A stretch of 64,000 bases of DNA from Halichondria panicea (Eukaryota; Porifera; Demospongiae; Suberitida; Halichondriidae): positions 9,751,122 through 9,815,121 of the forward strand of contig NC_087377.1 in the NCBI RefSeq assembly GCF_963675165.1, in the 5' to 3' direction. This document shows positions 59,101-64,000 of the stretch, piece after piece. The first letter of the stretch is position 1. The number at the start of each line of letters is the position of its first letter. Made by a program: the position numbers and the translations under genes. A model generated the notes under the pieces. It was not told the DNA's origin and made no database searches. It saw only the letters and a program-made list of their open reading frames with translations.

Positions 59101-62100
59101 GAGCTCGTTACTAAGGCTTGAATGGAAATTTTGGGGTCAAAGGTCGCGCCCACGGCAGCTCTTTTTATACTCAAAACTCGCTCCGAGTTCCGGAAGTTGC
59201 TAATCCGGTAATTAAAGCCAACATGCTCGTTTAAGAGGCAATACCTTGTAGTAAACATACTCGGTAGCTTTACCTACAATCAGGCTTACTAGTAGAATGC
59301 ATGTAGATCTAGTATATAAATATAGCTAGCTTATTAGAAGTTTTAATAGTGATGTATCTCCACGTACATACCGGTTTGGCCTTGGACCAACAGAAAGGAG
59401 ACACCCCAAACAAACAGCAATCGACTGATCATTCTTGAAGCAACACTAGAACAATGTTTAAACACTGTACTGTAGCTCAATCATAGATACCCCTTTACCG
59501 GTCAAAATGTTGTAAATTTTACAACAACAATCTGGGAGGGAGCGTGCTATTAACTTGTGAATGTTGCATGATATTGGATTCTGTGGCAGATTGGATAGTA
59601 TCATGAATGCGATTATCCTTTGAAGTTCTGCTGAGCTGTTCAATTAGGACACTTAAAAAAAAAGAAGTTTAAAACAAGCTATACAGCATCATGACTGCAT
59701 GTAGGACTGAGTAGTATCCATTGGTAGACCCTCTGGACTATCTTGGTAGCCATAGAATATTTTCGAAGAGGAAGCAGCAAGCCATTTGTGTACACAGGCA
59801 CTTCACAAGTGGACACAAGCTCTACAATAGTCTACATGCTTGCTAAGCAGCTTAGTTGACCAGAGTGCAGTTTTTAAAGGCCACACATACTTCCATCGAG
59901 GCAGCAGCAAGGCATAAAATCGATGGTTAGTTTGTGCACAGCCATTGACCCACGCCCATCTCTACAAGCCATAGCAACTTCATTGGGGGCAGAGATAACA
60001 TCAAGCTAATTTGGTGGGTTGGGCTCAGATGCAAACTAAAGTGATGGAACTGTTCCAGATTGTGTCGAGATTGTGTGCGGCTGAACGGGAAAGGGAGGGG
60101 ATTGGAAACGAGATCACGTGAACACAATTTCATGGACTGTCCGTGTTAGACTGAAGCATTAGCAGAATGGCCGGAAGTAGACAGGAAGTATATAGATCTG
60201 TGTTGCTGGGTATGGTTGCAGCCTCCTCTGTGGGCCCTCCTGCTAGTGAAGACATATCAAGGAAGTAGGGCTATGTGTGTATGCAAGCTTTTAGTTTTGA
60301 AATTCTTTTTTTTGTAGGTTCTTTCTACTCTGGAAATGTGTCCATGCTCTACAATTATACAATATAAAATATCCATGACAACTCATCATCTATATAACAT
60401 TATTATGAACTGCAGACAAGCTATGACATTGTAAAGATACACGTACATTATGAACGATATGAGTCAGAATGTGTTGTCAGAGTCCGGTCTTCTGCGTTTG
60501 GGTAACGGTTCGTGAACAATTTTTTGACAGAACTTACCTGATCAACTTAACTATAATAAGTGTAGAAGAGTGATGCTTTCACAAATCTAATTAAATATTT
60601 AAGGCCAGGATTTTCATCACAAAAGTTCAGGGAATCGATGGATCTCAATCAAAATAGCACAGCACGCTGGTGAAGGTAACTTAGGTTGAAAGAACTGGAG
60701 TGATGAGTTGAGAGAGGGGGTGTAAGGGTATATTCAGAACGTACTGACAAATTCCAAATGAGCTGGCACTGAACAAACGAGGTTACGATGACATCAACTC
60801 TTAGCAGCTTGACAATGGTGAGCACGTTCTTGACGGCAATTAGTTCAATACTGACTTGGCAACCAAGAAGTGGAGAGATTCAAGAGTTGCTGGTCGACTC
60901 AGGTAAAGGTAGCCTCGATCCCAGGCCGAGTTTTCGCTTTTATAACGGTTAGGCAAACAACTGGGCCTGGTACTAGTTGTCTGCGCATGCGTCAGTCGTT
61001 CGTCAGATTCTGACGAATGGATATTCTCGTTCACTTTCGTGACATTTATATTCGTGTACTATCGTGTACTAGAAGTCAGTTCCCGTTTTATCATTATTGG
61101 AATCGATTGGAATGGCTCTTAGCTGAAGCTTCTCTCTTCTCTGAAGCTTATTCTGAAGACTGAACAACAAGGGAAGAGGTATAAAGCTTTGTCAAGCTTG
61201 TTAAGGTCAGATATTTTTGTGTGGGCCCTATGGCCGGCTAGGCTATGCTATCAAGTCTTGTTCATGTTTGGCAAGAATGTAGGTAGACTATAGTTTCATC
61301 ATTAATATGGTGGATCAAGTGAAGAGTGTGAGCTAGAGAACTTGGTGCTGCCATCATCAGCTCGTCGACAATGACACTATAACCGAGAAATTTAATATGT
61401 ATAGATCTACACGTATTTAAAATGTCTACTTCTCTGTACAGGAGCAATGGCTAATATCCAGCTATCCCAACAGTGCTCCTCTTGGCTATACTAACGGACG
61501 AGACTGGACAGTTTGAGGTAAGGGTTTAACCGTCTTTGGTTTCTTTTAATATTGTCCTATACTCACAGACACAGGACTGGAGTATGACCTGCTCATTCGA
61601 GCGTTGCTGGGTAGCTCAGAGACATCAAGAGAATCTACGTTTTCTCAAGTAATGAGTTACGAGTTGGGGCCTAGAATCAGAGAAGTCCAGCAGCCTGCTA
61701 AATCTTTTTGAAACGTAATTTGAAGGCATTCAATCATCCTAAAGTTGCCCTGGGTCACTGTAATTGTGCTGCAGCACAACTGGCAACTCCCCAGGCCTTT
61801 GTGAAGCAGCTCCCTATGTGCATCTTTTGTGTACTCACTCTGTGCATTTTCTGTGTACAAATTTCTATTATTGATTTATTAAATATTTTTGCCGACCACA
61901 AATATACAATGAAAATTTGACGCATGCGCAGACAACTAGTACCAGGCCCAGTTGTTCGCCTAACCGTTATAAAAGCGAAAACTCGGCCTGGGATCGAGGC
62001 TAAGGTAAAGGCTGATGAGAATAGACGGGGGATGTCTGCTGCTTCTTGCTTTTCTTTCGCTGAAAAAAACGCAATTTCTGACTTCCCATGCCCATTGTTT

Positions 62101-64000
62101 ACAATCACACCTGTGTGGGAAAAGAGCAACATGACATTTTCACACTTTTTCATTGAGGCAAAATTCTTCTTTCGAGTTAGTACAGCTACTATGTAATAGC
62201 TATTCTCATAGAGTAAAGCTAAAGGAATCAGAAAATTCACACTAAAACTTTCAATTGTGAACAGTCAGATCAGGACACCCCACACAAAGAAGGCACCCCA
62301 TTCGACTTATTTCACAACACTGGAGAACAACAAAAAGCTTACATATCAAAAAAAGGGGCTATCCTGTTAAATCTCAAGTCAAGGAAAGAGCCAATATGCT
62401 TACTAGCTTCTAAAAGTGTATCAGAAACTAGATTCTCCCCAAACAGTGCTAAAAACAGGTAAATGGTGAATCATAGCTAACTTGTAGCTCAACAGGTATA
62501 TCTTATTACTTAAAACGCTCAAAATATTGTTAGTATAGATTACTACTGACATTAAAGGTCTTAGATAGTCGTTTTTCTTACCTTTAGAACCGAGTAAAAC
62601 TCTGAAAAGTCTTAGCACAAAATTAGTTAATTCGCGGTCTAACGCGGATAGACCTCAGCTCTCAATGTATGATCTATAGCGCACGTGATCTCGTTTCCAA
62701 TCCCCTTCCTCTACTATCTATGGTACAGCTTATCCATAGCATGAAGCCATTCTATGTGTAGCACTTAGATACATAATAACCAAGTCAAGCAATGTACTTT
62801 GCTGTTTTGACTTCACAGCAGGGAAAGAGAAAACTTGACATAGAGTAATTCAAGCTTAACTCAACAAAAATTGGAAACAGAGTAAAGACAACAGACTCAG
62901 AGCTTGTCAGTGGTATAAACTTACTTCTCTAGAGTACCTCCCAGCCCTTGAGTGCTAGTGAATAGAAGAGCTAGAAACAGTTAAAATACAACACAGAACG
63001 ATCGATCACGAAAATATTTGCGAGCGCGAAATATAATGCGGAGTGTTTCAACCTTTTACACAGGGCGGCCCGGTCGTTTCCAATCTCTCTTACTGTTCTA
63101 TCTATGATTAAGAGGAGTATCCAACTGTAAGCAGTTGTAGTGTAAACCAGGTTACGGTACGAGTATGTCATACTACGTCACTATCAGACCTCATCTTAAG
63201 TGGGTGCGTACGTGTAGTGGTTTATTAGTTAAAAATGATATCAGCATACACGCACATGGTCTGCTGTGGTTTGTACCTCCAGCCCACATTTAATTTTATT
63301 CATGGCTAACAAATTACACAAGTACAAGTGTTAGTGACGGATTCAGTCCGATATGTAGAATGGAATATGCGTGAGAGTCGCATACTCCTCTTCATACACT
63401 CCTGACGCTAGGCATGTCCAAAAAACTAGGTAAATGCTTGCAGCATCAAACTTAATTTCTATACTATCCCAATTGAATGCCACTTGGATAGATATTGAAG
63501 TTGCCCTGAATATAACGTCCATCTAGTGGAGGGGGCCGGGCAGGGGTGAACTTCCCCCCCTAAAAACGTTGTAGAATAATGACATCGTTAGATCATTACT
63601 ATATAAGTACAGCATCATCATTATTATTAGTACGCTTACGCGCGCCCAAACCTTCCCCCCCAAACTTTTCATCCTAGATTAACCCTGATAATGCGATCAG
63701 GACGACCAGACCAGATGGTGGAACATTTTCCCAAAACATCCGTAATTTGTTAGTCATGCACTTTATGATGTGGCTTAATGTTTGGCTATACGTAGGAACA
63801 ATTACCGATCTAGGCGTGCAGCAAAACTTGTGAAGCTGACTATACCATATTGACATACCTGGATTTTGACAGTTCACTCCGTTGTAATTGAAGGGGCATG
63901 TGCAAATGTAGGATCCAGCTAGTAGCGCACAGCTTCTATTGTTCTCACATGGACTAACGTCACAATCCATCGCGAGGGACGTGTCACACCTGACCCCAGT
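53191..64000 (-). CDS. EGF and Ig domain extracellular gene, 3' part
   Basis: Four minus-strand exons, all joined in phase 1: 63859 to beyond the window edge, 56097-56417, 54689-55261 and 53191-53519 (stop at 53191). The first reads GVRCDTSLAMDCDVSPCENN to CPFNYNGVNCQNP: the last cysteine of one EGF module and a full second one with six cysteines. The second is an Ig-like domain (NVSVVCRGNGKIVWEFND to YRMVCRIEQG). The third is a 191-residue unit with spaced cysteines (INLCFEIYGQ, DSCISVN, VGNCQAS, WVFCEQTELRG). The last includes RFVTFLHSPTWDRRGKEYCL. No membrane helix follows, so the product is probably secreted, an adhesion or matrix-type protein. The 7.4-kb intron between the EGF and Ig exons, and part of the next intron, are filled by P-like elements. 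The 5' end lies outside the window. Confidence 0.75.
53935..54155. mobile_element. MITE with CCGTATAGC ends, TA TSD
   Basis: CCGTATAGCAGGTAATTTTC at the left against the inverse at the right, TA on both sides, in the last intron of the EGF/Ig gene. A single end of the same family (TATAGCGCGAAATTTTCG) occurs at 53729. Confidence 0.78.
55479..55733 (+). CDS. Hypothetical C-terminal fragment in P-like element 3
   Basis: An open frame ending DYFYSQHAHYLSVLTALQCA to RPVVCLKVY and a stop. No ATG at its start and no family recognised; its place just inside the left TIR suggests an element-borne exon. Confidence 0.25.
   Translation: MAKTTKDYFYSQHAHYLSVLTALQCAVHRNSEKVNVDFSSKENLAIKSRLSHSATITKQINAVKEGIALTSRGRSRPVVCLKVY
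56600..56720. repeat. Minisatellite, about 5 units of 22-24 bp
   Basis: TATTCTACAGGAA with GTGGACAC/ATGGGCGC variants, repeated in tandem from 56600 to 56720. It sits just upstream (minus sense) of the Ig exon. Confidence 0.85.
57716..58840 (+). pseudogene. Spliced hypothetical gene in P-like element 3
   Basis: Exons with good splice sites: 57716-57900, 58507-58592, 58643-58708 and 58766-58840. The first reads MKKSVLNLLLGVPQELKFET to SLAQHEDLTN and then a stop at 57872; the following bases would join exon 2 in another frame (DADVDINNS, HVEDALKDCDCLCLL), so there is one frame break. Exons 3 and 4 join cleanly: LFAGERRASLSGGMHSTCP, NRTFDEFPQWHIFNAVYYAR and a stop. An upstream ATG (57687, MAVKSLFQEA) is closed by its own stop. 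No family recognised. Either an element gene or a captured host gene. Confidence 0.4.
59000..60080. other. Non-coding interior of P-like element 3
   Basis: No supported exon. A GC-richer stretch at 59060-59220 and AT-rich DNA with an A10 tract at about 59655. Confidence 0.4.
60086..62722. mobile_element. P-like element 4, nested, left end eroded
   Basis: The right end CATAGATAGTAGAGGAAGGG (read inverted from 62722) and the left GGGAAAGGGAGGGGATTGGA share GGGGATTGGAAACGAGATCACGTG-type sequence. The first 15 or so bases are lost on the left, so no TSD can be assigned. It contains MITE copy B. A short start-like frame (60167, MAGSRQEVYRSVLLGMVAAS) closes after about 33 codons. Non-autonomous. 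Confidence 0.65.
60910..62002. mobile_element. MITE with perfect 9-bp TSD AGGTAAAGG, copy B
   Basis: Nearly identical to copy A (10905-12001) over its 1093 bp, with the TSD AGGTAAAGG at 60901-60909 and 62003-62011. The high identity and intact TSDs indicate recent movement of this family. Confidence 0.9.
63114..63858. other. Intron of the EGF/Ig gene, no feature
   Basis: Nothing coding recognised between the P-like element 3 boundary and the EGF exon. C-rich tracts at 63550 and 63652. Confidence 0.5.

Larger units (their letters stand above)
55413..63106. mobile_element. P-like element 3, TSD ATTAAGA, spanning a host exon
   Basis: Left end CATAGATAAACAGTAGGAGG and right end its counterpart (CATAGATAGAACAGTAAGAG read inverted). 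Both continue with GATTGGAAAC and then GAAACACTCCGC, so they belong to one family. ATTAAGA flanks at 55406-55412 and 63107-63113. No P-type transposase remains. Inside are a short open frame (55479-55733), the Ig exon of the host gene (56097-56417), a spliced plus-strand gene remnant (57716-58840) and a nested P-like copy (about 60086-62722). It is either a transposed segment that carries an exon or two ends that came together by chance. Confidence 0.65.

Noticed and set aside
1-64000. tRNA, rRNA or other structured RNA genes
   Set aside because: No A/B-box pair, cloverleaf or rRNA core sequence was recognised by eye; a covariance-model scan would settle this.

Overview
The window looks like animal nuclear DNA, most likely from a marine demosponge. 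Short GT-AG introns with mostly phase-1 boundaries split genes for secreted or membrane receptors built from Ig-like, FN3-like and EGF modules. The DNA is AT-rich, and well over half of it is transposable element sequence. The sponge call is inference; no RNA gene or other taxonomic marker was seen.

Host genes. (1) A complete 668-residue type I receptor gene (37954-42202, plus strand) has a signal peptide, an Ig-like/FN3-like ectodomain, one membrane segment and a tail with an ITIM-like SIYADL motif. (2) A broken, inverted, near-identical copy of its middle lies at 448-4060. It carries a 4-bp frameshift and a 1.4-kb fold-back element inside an exon. (3) The 3' half of an EGF plus Ig gene runs on the minus strand from the right edge to 53191. 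(4) A few single hypothetical exons were also noted.

Mobile DNA from 5' to 3'. A P/THAP9-like element (6156-12137, 7-bp TSD ATTAAAC) carries a multi-exon transposase gene and a convergent second gene. A second one (15715-28570, TSD CTCTGAG) has the same two-gene plan. It is split by an unrelated 5.1-kb element (17854-22975, TSD CCTATAG, about 540-bp TIRs) that codes for a large RNase H-like transposase candidate with a Tudor-like C-terminus and, on the other strand, a 67-residue coiled-coil protein. A 9.2-kb element (28649-37856, 6-bp TSD CGTCAT) pairs an intact RecQ-family helicase with a convergent, decayed DUF6589 gene. A third P-like element (55413-63106, TSD ATTAAGA) spans an Ig-domain exon of the EGF/Ig host gene and contains a fourth, smaller P-like copy. 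Three copies of a MITE with perfect 9-bp TSDs sit at 10905, 33938 and 60910; one is in the DUF6589 coding exon. Other items are many palindromic MITEs (Tc1/mariner, pogo-like or unassigned), LINE endonuclease and reverse transcriptase fragments, one Ty3/Gypsy fossil, tandem repeats and AC/GT microsatellites.

The theme is autonomous DNA transposons with two convergent genes: one large protein with transposase or helicase features on one strand and a second protein on the other. Three unrelated elements here share that plan.
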